Below, piece by piece: positions 50,203 through 58,688 of a DNA stretch of 64,000 bases. The notes under the pieces were generated by a model. It saw nothing but the letters and a program-made list of their open reading frames with translations. It had not been told where the DNA came from and made no database searches. The stretch comes from Acidisoma silvae. Its GTDB lineage: Bacteria; Pseudomonadota; Alphaproteobacteria; Acetobacterales; Acetobacteraceae. Within the stretch, counting starts at the first letter, position 1; each line of letters starts with the position of its first letter. The position numbers and the translations under genes were made by a program. The DNA lies in the NCBI RefSeq assembly GCF_020618775.1, contig NZ_JAESVB010000009.1, positions 1-64,000 of the forward strand, given 5' to 3'.

Positions 50203-52187
50203 GCGCCACCGCCCTTCCCGACAGCGCCGCCGAAGCCCTCGGCCAAAGCGATGCGTCCAAGCGTCCGACGCTGCTGAGCTTCGCCGAACGCTCCTCCCTC
50301 GCTGTCCGCCTGACCTTGTCCATGATCGCGGGCGGCCTGCTATGCATCGCCCTGATCTGGCGTGTTACCTTTCCGCAGGATCAGAACGTGTCGGAACTGG
50401 TGGCCGGCCTCGCCGCGCTGCTGGTCACCGTGCCGGTGCTGACGGCCGCCTGGGACAGCCTGCGCCGCCCCAGCCTGCACGGCATGAGCGACCAATTGGT
50501 GGCACTCGCCCTGCTCGCCTGCTGGGCGACAGGGGATCTTATCACCGCCGCCCTGCTGCCGATCGTCATGATCATCGGGCATGTGCTGGAGGAACGCAGC
50601 CTGCTGGGCTCCCGCGAGGCTATCGGCGCACTGGGGCGGCTGGTGCAAAGCAGTGCGCGGCGGGTGGGCGCCGATGGGCAGGCCGAGGACGTGCCGACCC
50701 AGGCGCTGCGCATCGGTGACCGCATCCTGCTCCATGCCGGCGACCGCGTGCCGGTTGACGGCGTGATCCGTGAAGGCGCCGCCAACCTCGACACGGCCTC
50801 GCTGACCGGTGAATCGGTGCCGATCGAAGTTCATGCAGGCGCGCCGATCATGGCCGGTTCCGTCAATCTCGACGGCAGCCTTGTGGTCGAAGTGACGCGC
50901 ATCGGCGACGATACCACTCTCGGCAAGATCGTGGCGCTGATGCATGAGGCGGAAGCCGCCAAGCCGCCGGTGACGCGACTGCTGGAAGCCTATTCCGGCC
51001 ACTACATGGTGCTGATCCTGCTGGTCGCGGCCGGCGTCTGGTTCGCGACCGGCAGCACCGCCGCCATGCTGGCCGTGCTCGTCGCGTCCTGCCCCTGCGC
51101 GCTGGTGCTGGCCGCGCCCGCCACCGCCGTCGCGGCAATCGCGGTCGCTGCCCGCCACGGCATCCTCATCAAGGGCTCCGCCTTCCTGGAGCAACTGGCG
51201 GAGGTATCCTCCGTCGTCTTCGACAAGACCGGCACCGTCACCACCGGCAAGCTGAACCTCGTCCGGCTGCACGCCATGCCCGGCGTCGCCGAGGGCGAGA
51301 TGATGGCGCTGGCCGCCAGTTTGGGCAATGAAAGCAACCATCCGGTCAGCCGGGCGCTCGCGGGCATCGTGGCGCCAGACCTGCATCTGCCTTTGCAGGA
51401 CGTGCGGGAAGACCGGGGCCTTGGCATGCATGCGCGGCTGGGCGATGACCGCATCGCCATGGGGCGACCGGCCCTGCTCGCGAGTTTCGGCATCGTCGCG
51501 CATGACATGCCTGAGCATGACGGGCCGATGGTGGCGCTCAGCCGTGGCACGCGCTTCCTGGGCTGGCTGATGCTGGCCGATGAGCCTCGCGCTGAATCCT
51601 TCGAAGCCTTGGAAGACCTGCGGAAGCTCGGCCTCCGGCGCCAGATTTTGTTGACCGGCGATCGCGCGCAGGTCGCGCAGCGGATCGGCCGCCAACTCGG
51701 CATCGAGGACATCTGTGCCGATGCCCTGCCGGAGCAGAAGATGCATCGCGTGCTGGATGAAGTACGCGATGGCTTCAAGCCCATGGTCATCGGCGACGGC
51801 ATCAATGACAGTCTGGCGCTGAAGGCGGGTGCCGTGGGCGTGGCAATGGGCGCACAGGGTACAGATGTGGCCCTTGCCTCCGCCGATCTTGTGCTGATGA
51901 CAAGTGATCTGCGGCGGCTGGCGACTTGTATCCGCCTCAGCCGCCGCTGCCGCCGCACCATTCACGTCAATGTCGCCTTCGGCCTGGGCTGGACGATCAT
52001 CCTGATCGTTCTGGCCGCCTGCGGCCTGCTGGGTGCGGAGGGCGCCATTATCGCCGCCGTCGTGCATAATTTCAGCACGCTGGTCGGCATGGCGAATTCC
52101 GGCCGCCTGCTGCTGTTTGACGAGACTGGCCCTGCGCCGCGCAGCGCGGGGATAAACGCGCGCGGCGCCGTGCCGACCGCTGCCTGA
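50199..52187 (+). CDS. P1B-type heavy-metal transporting ATPase lacking N-terminal metal-binding domain
   Basis: A 662-residue P-type ATPase. Actuator motif TGES is at 203-206, the metal site CPC at 298-300 in membrane helix 6 ('VASCPCALVLAAP'), phosphorylation motif DKTGT at 342-346, the P1B-specific His-Pro at 381-382 ('ESNHPVSRAL') and hinge GDGINDS at 532-538. The N-terminus lacks the HMA or His-rich domain most P1B pumps have. The last helices read 'AAVVHNFSTLVGMANSGRLL', which matches neither the copper nor the zinc subtype clearly, so the metal cannot be named. It overlaps the SPFH gene by four bases and is followed after four bases by the GspC-like gene. Confidence 0.88.
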   Translation: MSATALPDSAAEALGQSDASKRPTLLSFAERSSLAVRLTLSMIAGGLLCIALIWRVTFPQDQNVSELVAGLAALLVTVPVLTAAWDSLRRPSLHGMSDQLVALALLACWATGDLITAALLPIVMIIGHVLEERSLLGSREAIGALGRLVQSSARRVGADGQAEDVPTQALRIGDRILLHAGDRVPVDGVIREGAANLDTASLTGESVPIEVHAGAPIMAGSVNLDGSLVVEVTRIGDDTTLGKIVALMHEAEAAKPPVTRLLEAYSGHYMVLILLVAAGVWFATGSTAAMLAVLVASCPCALVLAAPATAVAAIAVAARHGILIKGSAFLEQLAEVSSVVFDKTGTVTTGKLNLVRLHAMPGVAEGEMMALAASLGNESNHPVSRALAGIVAPDLHLPLQDVREDRGLGMHARLGDDRIAMGRPALLASFGIVAHDMPEHDGPMVALSRGTRFLGWLMLADEPRAESFEALEDLRKLGLRRQILLTGDRAQVAQRIGRQLGIEDICADALPEQKMHRVLDEVRDGFKPMVIGDGINDSLALKAGAVGVAMGAQGTDVALASADLVLMTSDLRRLATCIRLSRRCRRTIHVNVAFGLGWTIILIVLAACGLLGAEGAIIAAVVHNFSTLVGMANSGRLLLFDETGPAPRSAGINARGAVPTAA

Positions 52188-52191
52188 CGCC

Positions 52192-52776
52192 ATGGCATGG
52201 CCCACAGCGATCACGGTTTTGCAGCGTCACCGGGAAAGCCTTCTCCTCGGCGGCCTTGTTCTGTCGCTTGCCGCCGCCATCGTGGTGGAAGCGATGCCGA
52301 GCGCCGGGACCGACGTTCCAGCGCCGCCTGCCCGCCCTCGCGCTTTGCCGAGGCTGGACACCCATGCGACCGATGCCGCGCGCCCGGTGGCGTCATGGCA
52401 GGACAAGGCGCTCGGCCGGCCGCTTTTTGCGATCGACCGCCGGCCAATGCCGATCGATGCCACGCCAGACGGCAGCATGCCGCGTCTGTCGGGCACCATT
52501 CGTTTCGCGAATACGGCGCTCGCAATCTTTGAAATACAAAGCGTTAGCGGCGACAGTGGCATTGCTCCGACGTCATCCAAGATCCTGGGCGTCGGTGCCG
52601 AGGTCGGCGGCTGGACCATTCAGACCGTAACGGATGAACGCGTTCTGCTCACAAAAGATGGGCAAGTCCGTTTCCTTGATCTGGCCTTTTCCAGAGAAGT
52701 GGCAAAACCGGCCATATCTGCGGCTGCAATACGGGTTCTGCATGGAAAACGAACCAATGTTTTCTTTCAGCCTTAG
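52192..52776 (+). CDS. GspC-like inner-membrane component of type II secretion
   Basis: A 194-residue protein with one N-terminal membrane helix ('SLLLGGLVLSLAAAIVVEAMP'), a Pro-rich linker and a small beta domain ('SMPRLSGTIRFANTALAIFEIQS' and 'LGVGAEVGGWTIQTVTDERVLLTKDGQVRFLDL'). This topology matches the homology region of GspC or GspN, which contacts the secretin. The PDZ domain of classical GspC is absent. It starts four bases after the ATPase stop and precedes gspL, tying the ATPase operon to the secretion genes. The identity is inferred from position and fold. Confidence 0.65.
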   Translation: MAWPTAITVLQRHRESLLLGGLVLSLAAAIVVEAMPSAGTDVPAPPARPRALPRLDTHATDAARPVASWQDKALGRPLFAIDRRPMPIDATPDGSMPRLSGTIRFANTALAIFEIQSVSGDSGIAPTSSKILGVGAEVGGWTIQTVTDERVLLTKDGQVRFLDLAFSREVAKPAISAAAIRVLHGKRTNVFFQP

Positions 52777-52879
52777 CGGATGAAACAGAGAATTCTGCCT
52801 TTCCGAAACTGTCATGAAACTGCGGTCGATCCGGTGCGCCAAGTCGTTAGACTTCGTCAATTGGGGCGAGGCGCCTGCG

Positions 52880-53917
52880 ATGCTTGCTGAATTTCTCAAA
52901 TGGTGGATAAGACAATGGCTTACCATCCTGCCGTTCCTGTCGCGCTTTAAAAGCGGCGGGCAAAGCGTTGGCGTGACAATCGAACTTCAGTCCGTTCGTC
53001 ACTATCACGACAAATCCATGGAGATTGCCGGCATCGGGTCGGGGATTGTCGTTTTGCCCTTCAACGCGGACGGCTTGGCACAGCTGCGCGCGTTGCCGGG
53101 TGTGAAGCAGACGCCGCTTAGGCTGAGCCTGCCTGCCGGCACTATTCTCGAACGCAAAGTCTCTCTGCCTGTCGCTGTAGAGCGGGATCTGGCCCAGTTG
53201 CTGCATTACGAGATGAACCGGCTGACACCCTTCGCTCCCGCCGATGTCTTCTGGGACTGGATGATTGCGGGCCAGGACAGGCGGCTCGGCAAGCTCGACA
53301 TCCGCTTGCGTCTTGCCAGGCGCGACGTCATCGCGCCCATTCTCGATGCCTTGCAGAGTGCCGGCCTGCATGCCGATTGCCTGGAGAACGGTGGCGATGA
53401 AGCCGACGCTCCTCGACGGAGGATCCGGCTGGCTTCAGAGAAAGCGCGTCGCCCTATCGGCAGCCCGGTGCGCGTCACGGCCTTTGCCGCCTGCGGCGTT
53501 CTTTTTGCCATTCTCTGCGTGACACCTTTCCTGCGCCAGCAGATGCAGCTCTCTGCGGTCGGCGAAAGGATCGCGGCATTGCAACCGGCGGTCGCCGCCG
53601 CAAGCGCTCTGCGGCGCGCAATCGAATCCGATGCGGAAAGCAATGTCGTCCTGCGTGTGGAGCGCGGCATTGCTGGTGACCCTTTGCAGGCGCTTGCCGC
53701 CGTGACCGATGCTTTGCCGGACGATACCTGGCTCACTGATCTTACCCTACAGCAAAGAGTGCTGCATCTGGGCGGCGAATCCCATGCCGCCGCCCAGCTT
53801 ATCGGCAGACTGGCCGCCGTCAGCCTCGTCGCCGATCCAGCCTTTGCCGCTCCGGTGACAAGCGACACGGACCGCCACGCGGATATCTTCGCGATCAGCG
53901 CTGAAATACGCCCATGA
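52880..53917 (+). CDS. gspL: Type II secretion protein GspL-like (PilN/GspL fusion)
   Basis: A 345-residue protein. The N-terminal part is a shortened actin-like region ending in 'LLHYEMNRLTPFAPADVFWDW', a motif typical of GspL. A single membrane helix is at about 205-225 ('VRVTAFAACGVLFAILCVTPFLR'), followed by a periplasmic coiled-coil and ferredoxin-like domain ('DPLQALAAVTDALPDDTWLTDLTLQQRVLHLGGES'). GspL bridges GspE to GspM. The ATG at 52880 is preferred; 52814 is a longer option with no better ribosome site. It overlaps gspM by four bases. Confidence 0.8.
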   Translation: MLAEFLKWWIRQWLTILPFLSRFKSGGQSVGVTIELQSVRHYHDKSMEIAGIGSGIVVLPFNADGLAQLRALPGVKQTPLRLSLPAGTILERKVSLPVAVERDLAQLLHYEMNRLTPFAPADVFWDWMIAGQDRRLGKLDIRLRLARRDVIAPILDALQSAGLHADCLENGGDEADAPRRRIRLASEKARRPIGSPVRVTAFAACGVLFAILCVTPFLRQQMQLSAVGERIAALQPAVAAASALRRAIESDAESNVVLRVERGIAGDPLQALAAVTDALPDDTWLTDLTLQQRVLHLGGESHAAAQLIGRLAAVSLVADPAFAAPVTSDTDRHADIFAISAEIRP

Positions 53918-54570
53918 CCGCCGCTCTCATAAAGTGGCTGCCGGATGGAAAAGCCGGGCAAATGCTGGCAATTGGGCTGACGCTGGCCGCCCCTGCGCTG
54001 TTTTGGTCGATCTGCATCCAGCCGTCGATGGGTTTCTATGCCGAGCGCGAGAGCAGGCTGACCGATCAGGCGGCGGTGCTGGCCCATATGCAGACGATCG
54101 CCGATGCCCTGCCCGCCCTTCACCGGATCGCGAAGACAGCCAAGACTGACCGCACAACGAACGCAGCCTCTGCCCTCATTTCCGGCGACACTGATGCGAT
54201 TGCCGCCGCCAATTTGCAGAATGCCGTACAGGATCTTGCCGCCGGCAGCGGTGTGCTGCCGTCCAGTGTCGAGGTGCTGCCCGCGACACAGCGTGGCGCC
54301 TTCCGGCGCATCGGCCTACAGATTGAAACAACCGCAACCTGGCCGACGCTCGTGGGGCTTCTGAAGGCGATGGACGATAGCGCGCTCGGCCTTGTCGTCG
54401 ATGACCTGTCGCTCCACGCCCTGACAGGGGCCGCGAAAGGGAACGGGATCGACGCCAGCCATCCCGCTCTTGACGCAAGCTTCATGGTTTTCGCTTTCCG
54501 GGCCGGGACGGATACCAGCGATCGCGCTCTGGCACGATCCGCTGCCGTCATGACCAATCAAGCCAACTGA
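53914..54570 (+). CDS. gspM: Type II secretion protein GspM
   Basis: A 218-residue bitopic inner-membrane protein: helix 'QMLAIGLTLAAPALFWSICIQ' near residues 13-33, then a periplasmic domain with 'LPSSVEVLPATQRGAFRRIGLQIETTATWPTLVGLLKAMDDSALGLVVDDLSLHA', the general GspM pattern. It overlaps gspL by four bases and stabilises it in the inner-membrane platform. Confidence 0.8.
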   Translation: MTAALIKWLPDGKAGQMLAIGLTLAAPALFWSICIQPSMGFYAERESRLTDQAAVLAHMQTIADALPALHRIAKTAKTDRTTNAASALISGDTDAIAAANLQNAVQDLAAGSGVLPSSVEVLPATQRGAFRRIGLQIETTATWPTLVGLLKAMDDSALGLVVDDLSLHALTGAAKGNGIDASHPALDASFMVFAFRAGTDTSDRALARSAAVMTNQAN

Positions 54571-54608
54571 ATTGTGACGACCACCATGAGACAGGCTTAG
54601 CCCACCGG

Positions 54609-56909
54609 ATGCCACCTGACCTGTCAGCGCCTTGCCTGCGCCCCCTCATTTTCATCCTTGTAGCGACAGTCGGGCTGGGCGGCTGCGTGCGCCCGACGGC
54701 GCCACCACCGTTGACGCCCCTCCCCTCCGTATCATCCAGCGCGGGCATGGCATCGATCCGGGAGGACGGTCCTGTCGGCAGAACGGCGTCCCTCGGCACC
54801 GGTGGGGTCAGCTACGGCGTGAATAGCGACACCCAGTCCACGGCAAGCGCCGGCAGCGCAGGCGCGCCAGCACCCGGCGCGACCGGTGCCGGCGCGACAC
54901 TGGATTTCGCCGATACCGATATCCGCGCCGTCGCCGCGCAAATTCTGGGCGGAATGCTGCACGCCAATTACACGATCGACCCTGGCGTGCATGGCACCGT
55001 GTCACTGCACAGCTCGACCCCGATCAGCAGCGATCAGCTTCTGCCGACACTCGGCGTTCTCCTCTCGCAGGTAAACGCGACGCTGGTGACGGATGGCGCG
55101 CTATACCGCATCGTTCCCACCAGCGGCGCCAATTCACCGGCCCTTGCCGGTGCGGCCGGCGCCGCAGGCAGCCAGATCATTCCGCTGCACTATGTCGGCG
55201 CGGATGATCTTGTGCGCGTGCTGCAACCCTTCGTCAGCCAGGGCGCGCGGATCGCCGCCGCGCCGGGCGGCAATGCCATTCTTCTGGCAGGTGACCCCAC
55301 CGCACGCGAAGCCTTGGCAGGGTTGATCGCGGCCTTCGACGTGAACAGCCTGGCCGGGCAGTCCTTCGCGCTCTTTCCGGTCGATAGCGGCAGCGCGAAA
55401 GACATGGCGAATGCGTTGCAACAGGCGATCGACACATCCGGCGGCGGCAATGCCCGCACGCCATCCAATGGCGATCAGGCGACCCGTGTCATTCCCATGG
55501 ACCGCATCAATGCCGTTCTGGTGACGGCGAACAACCCTGCCACCATTTCCGCCGCCGAGCGTATCTTCGGCCTCATCCGCCGGCGGCAGAATACGACGAC
55601 CCGCAGCTGGACCGTCTATTATCTGCAAAACGGCCATAGCAACGACGTCGCCTATATCCTTCAGCAGGCTTTTACGCCTGACCATGTCACGGCCACACCG
55701 ACGCCGACAGCGACTGTGAAATCCCCGAGCGACACGTCACAAAGCGGCGGCGCGGCCGGCGGCATCAGTGGCGCCGGCACCGGCGGCCTGGGCAATGGCG
55801 GCGTCGGCGGTATCGGCGGCGGCAGTCTGGGCGGCCTGGGCGCGAGCGGAAGTGGTCTGGGCAGCAGCAGCGGCGGCGGCAGTTCAGCGTCCAGCGCCAA
55901 TCCGCTTTTAGGTGGGCTGGATGCGGCGAGCGGCGGCAGCGGCGGTAGCAATGATGAAATGCGGATCATTCCCGATGGACAGAACAATGCCCTGCTCATC
56001 TATGGCACGCCACAGGAATTGAGCACCGTGCAGGAAACGCTGCGCAAGATCGACATCATCCCGTTGCAGGTTCGGATCGACGCGGTGATTGCCGAAGTGC
56101 AGCTTAACGACGCCTTGCGCTACGGCACGCAGTTCTTCTTCAAATCCGGCGGGCTCAACGGCACGCTGACATCGGTTTTCAACGCAACCAATAGTTTCAG
56201 CGGCTATTTTCTTGCGGGCAGCGATGCCTCTCAGGTGGCACTCGACATGCTGCAGGCTGTCAGCACCGTGCATGTTTTGTCTTCGCCGGAACTGATGGTG
56301 CTGGACAACCAGCCTGCCCGGCTGGAGGTTGGCGATCTTGTTCCTTATCTGACGCAACAGGCCCAGAGTACGGTCACGAGCACGTCCGACATCATCAATT
56401 CCGTCTCGTATGAGCAGACCGGCGTCATTCTGGAAGTGACGCCGCGTGTCAGCAGCGACGGGCTGGTGACGCTCGATATCGCGCAGGAAGTCAGCAACGT
56501 GAATACCACGGCGACCTCCACCTCCTCCACGACCGGCATCAATTCCCCCACCTTCACGCAGCGCGATGTGCAATCGCGCGTCGTGGTGCAGGACGGCCAG
56601 ACGATCGGCCTGGCCGGTCTCATTCAGGACAATGTTACCCGCAGCAACCAGGGCGTGCCCTTCATCAAGGATATTCCAGTCATTGGCGCGCTGTTCGGGC
56701 AGCAGAGCAATACGCGCACGCGCGATGAGCTTCTCGTTCTCATCACACCCCATGTCATCCATGATCAGCGCGATGCGCTTGATCTGACTGAAGACCTGCG
56801 TGAGCAATTGCCGAATGCGGCGGCGGTCCCGCAGGTCTTGCAGCAAATGCCGCTGAGTGGATCGGATGACCCGACCGCCGTGATCCGCAAGCGCTTCGGG
56901 TCTCCCTGA
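54609..56909 (+). CDS. gspD: Type II secretion secretin GspD
   Basis: A 766-residue outer-membrane channel subunit. The lipoprotein signal ends in a lipobox 'LGGC' near residue 24. N0-N3 domains follow ('LDFADTDIRAVAAQILGGMLHANYTIDPGVHGTVSL', 'QIIPLHYVGADDLVRVLQPF' and similar). A Gly/Ser-rich linker of about 60 residues comes near 375-440, then the secretin core with 'VLSSPELMVLDNQPARLEVGDLVP', 'ISYEQTGVILEVTPRVSSDGLVTLDI'-like sequence and 'DIPVIGALFGQQSNTRTRDELLVLITPHVI'. It assembles as a multimeric gate. Being a lipoprotein itself, it may need no separate pilotin. Confidence 0.92.
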   Translation: MPPDLSAPCLRPLIFILVATVGLGGCVRPTAPPPLTPLPSVSSSAGMASIREDGPVGRTASLGTGGVSYGVNSDTQSTASAGSAGAPAPGATGAGATLDFADTDIRAVAAQILGGMLHANYTIDPGVHGTVSLHSSTPISSDQLLPTLGVLLSQVNATLVTDGALYRIVPTSGANSPALAGAAGAAGSQIIPLHYVGADDLVRVLQPFVSQGARIAAAPGGNAILLAGDPTAREALAGLIAAFDVNSLAGQSFALFPVDSGSAKDMANALQQAIDTSGGGNARTPSNGDQATRVIPMDRINAVLVTANNPATISAAERIFGLIRRRQNTTTRSWTVYYLQNGHSNDVAYILQQAFTPDHVTATPTPTATVKSPSDTSQSGGAAGGISGAGTGGLGNGGVGGIGGGSLGGLGASGSGLGSSSGGGSSASSANPLLGGLDAASGGSGGSNDEMRIIPDGQNNALLIYGTPQELSTVQETLRKIDIIPLQVRIDAVIAEVQLNDALRYGTQFFFKSGGLNGTLTSVFNATNSFSGYFLAGSDASQVALDMLQAVSTVHVLSSPELMVLDNQPARLEVGDLVPYLTQQAQSTVTSTSDIINSVSYEQTGVILEVTPRVSSDGLVTLDIAQEVSNVNTTATSTSSTTGINSPTFTQRDVQSRVVVQDGQTIGLAGLIQDNVTRSNQGVPFIKDIPVIGALFGQQSNTRTRDELLVLITPHVIHDQRDALDLTEDLREQLPNAAAVPQVLQQMPLSGSDDPTAVIRKRFGSP

Positions 56910-56915
56910 GCCTGA

Positions 56916-57740
56916 ATGATTGTGCTGCGATCAGGTGGAAAGGATCATCGGGACTCCGGCTTTGCCCTCCTGCTCGTGCTTTGGGCTCTGATTCTGCTTT
57001 CGCTCATCATCACGCAGCTCCTCGCCGCAGGGCGGCGGGAGACGCAGCTCGCCAGCAATTTGCGGCAGGCGGCCTTCGCCGAAACCTTGGCCGACAATGC
57101 CGTTCAAACCACCATCTTTCATCTCATGACCAGAGCAAATGGACGACTGGCGAATACCATCCAGACCGTTGTGCTGCCGGGCGGGACCAGCACCGTTCAC
57201 GTTCGCAATCTTGCCGGCCTGGTCAATCCCAATATGGCGCCCGGACCGCTGCTGACTGCACTTTTGGAAGAATGCGCTGCCGCTCCGTCCGCCGCCGTGC
57301 ATCTGTCGCAGTCGATCACCGATTGGCGCTCCCCAAATGACGACCTGCACAAGATCATAGCGACCTATCGCGCGGCCGGGCTGACCTATGCTCCGTCTGG
57401 TCGGGCATTTCAGACGCGCGATGAAATCCGCCTCGTCCTCGGCATGACGCCGGCGATTGCCGATTGTCTTGTTCCGCATCTTTCGGTTTACGGCGATGCG
57501 GAAATGCCGGCACCGGCTTTCGCCGATCCGCTCGTGCTGCGCAGCCTGATGCGCATGATGCGTCAGAATGGCGCGGGATTGGCAGCCATGGCGCCCGATC
57601 AGACGGGCAGCTTGGCCGTCGAGATTATCGTGGACGCTGCCAGCGGGTCCGCCCGCTTCGTACGGGATACGACCGTCCGCTTTTCCGACAGTGACGCCAC
57701 CCGGCCCTATCGCATCCTGACCTGGCAGCGCGGGGACTGA
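56916..57740 (+). CDS. gspK: Minor pseudopilin GspK-like
   Basis: A 274-residue protein with a prepilin-like N-terminus 'DSGFALLLVLWALILLSLI' (cleavage after Gly, glutamate at +5 missing as is usual in GspK) and a large periplasmic domain ('NVRNLAGLVNPNMAPGPLLTALLEEC' region, 'QTRDEIRLVLGMTPAIADCLVPHLSVYG'). GspK caps the pseudopilus with GspI and GspJ. It lies six bases after gspD and ends convergent with gspG. Confidence 0.87.
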   Translation: MIVLRSGGKDHRDSGFALLLVLWALILLSLIITQLLAAGRRETQLASNLRQAAFAETLADNAVQTTIFHLMTRANGRLANTIQTVVLPGGTSTVHVRNLAGLVNPNMAPGPLLTALLEECAAAPSAAVHLSQSITDWRSPNDDLHKIIATYRAAGLTYAPSGRAFQTRDEIRLVLGMTPAIADCLVPHLSVYGDAEMPAPAFADPLVLRSLMRMMRQNGAGLAAMAPDQTGSLAVEIIVDAASGSARFVRDTTVRFSDSDATRPYRILTWQRGD

Positions 57741-57752
57741 CGCGCGGGGCGA

Positions 57753-58196
57753 TCAGCGATTGCAGATCATGTCGCGGCTATCGGCCGAGCCATTCTGGCC
57801 ATTCGGCCCGGCCGAGCAAAGATCATAGTCGAGGCCGGCGCGATTGGACGGATTGCGATAGACATAGGGATGATTCCAGGGGTCAAGCAGATTGCCGTCG
57901 CTTTTCAGATAAGGCCCGCTCCAGTTCGAAACATCGGAGGGCTGCGTGACCAGCGCCGAAAGCCCGTCCGCGCTGGAGGGATAGGTTCCGACATCGAGCT
58001 TATACATATCGAGGATTGAACCCAGGCGCTCGATCGACTGCTTCGCGACGGAGACACGCGCCCCGCCCAGCTGACGCAGCACGGCGGGTGCCACGAAACC
58101 CACCAGCAAACCGATGATGACGATGACGACAAGCACTTCCAGCAGCGTGAACCCCTCATCTGCGGCCATCTTCGCTTTCTTCCGCACCATGCACAT
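57753..58196 (-). CDS. gspG: Major pseudopilin GspG
   Basis: A 147-residue prepilin: 'DEGFTLLEVLVVIVIIGLLVGFVAPAVL' has the cleavage Gly, Phe+1 and Glu+5; the globular part has 'SIERLGSILDMYKLDVGTYPSSADGLSALVTQP' and ends 'WNHPYVYRNPSNRAGLDYDLCSAGPNGQNGSADSRDMICNR', the calcium-binding tail of GspG. ATG 58196 follows GAGGTGAATAG. It is on the opposite strand from the genes either side, an unusual place for the most abundant pseudopilin. Confidence 0.9.
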   Translation of the reverse strand: MCMVRKKAKMAADEGFTLLEVLVVIVIIGLLVGFVAPAVLRQLGGARVSVAKQSIERLGSILDMYKLDVGTYPSSADGLSALVTQPSDVSNWSGPYLKSDGNLLDPWNHPYVYRNPSNRAGLDYDLCSAGPNGQNGSADSRDMICNR

Positions 58197-58271
58197 TCTA
58201 TTCACCTCATCGCTGCCGATTGCTGTAGAGCAAGGCTCTGTCAAAGCACCCGGATTGCCCGGAGACCGAGA

Positions 58272-58688
58272 ATGCCCGTTCGTTTTCTCGCCTGCATGGC
58301 GCTTGTCGCTCATCTTTATGCCTTGCCGCCGCGTGTTCTGCCGTCGATCCAGCATGTCGAAGGCGGCAATGCCGGTGTTGTGCGGGCAGATGCCAATGGG
58401 ACGGAAGACCTTGGCGTCATGCAGGTCAATACGATCTGGCTGCATCCGCTCAGCGTTTATTCAGGCTTCGCGGAAGATGTCGTCTACAGGCGTCTGATCA
58501 GTGATCCTTGTTTCAACATCGCGGCCGCCGGTGCCATCATGCGCAGCTATCTCAACGAAGCCCATGGCGATCTCCTCAAGGCCGTCGGTTATTATCATTC
58601 CCATACCGCCATGCTGAGCGAAGCCTATGAGCAGCAGGTGTTGCAGGCCGCTCGACAGCTATTTCAAAACAGTCAGCAAGTAAGGTGA
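58272..58688 (+). CDS. Lytic transglycosylase (SLT family) of the secretion cluster
   Basis: A 138-residue cell-wall enzyme with a short signal-like N-terminus (MPVRFLACMALVAHLYA). Catalytic Glu30 lies in 'SIQHVEGGNAGVVRADANGTEDLGVMQVN', the SLT motif, and 'PCFNIAAAGAIMRSYLNEAHGDLLKAVGYYHS' completes the lysozyme-like core. Such enzymes open peptidoglycan so that trans-envelope machines can be built (compare VirB1 and IagB). The gene is divergent from gspG and overlaps the prepilin peptidase gene by 30 bases tail to tail. Confidence 0.82.
   Translation: MPVRFLACMALVAHLYALPPRVLPSIQHVEGGNAGVVRADANGTEDLGVMQVNTIWLHPLSVYSGFAEDVVYRRLISDPCFNIAAAGAIMRSYLNEAHGDLLKAVGYYHSHTAMLSEAYEQQVLQAARQLFQNSQQVR

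Noticed and set aside
50340-52214. 624-codon open frame on the minus strand
   Set aside because: It is the antisense of the P-type ATPase gene, is His/Gln/Arg-rich and has no domain. The plus-strand gene has all catalytic motifs in order.
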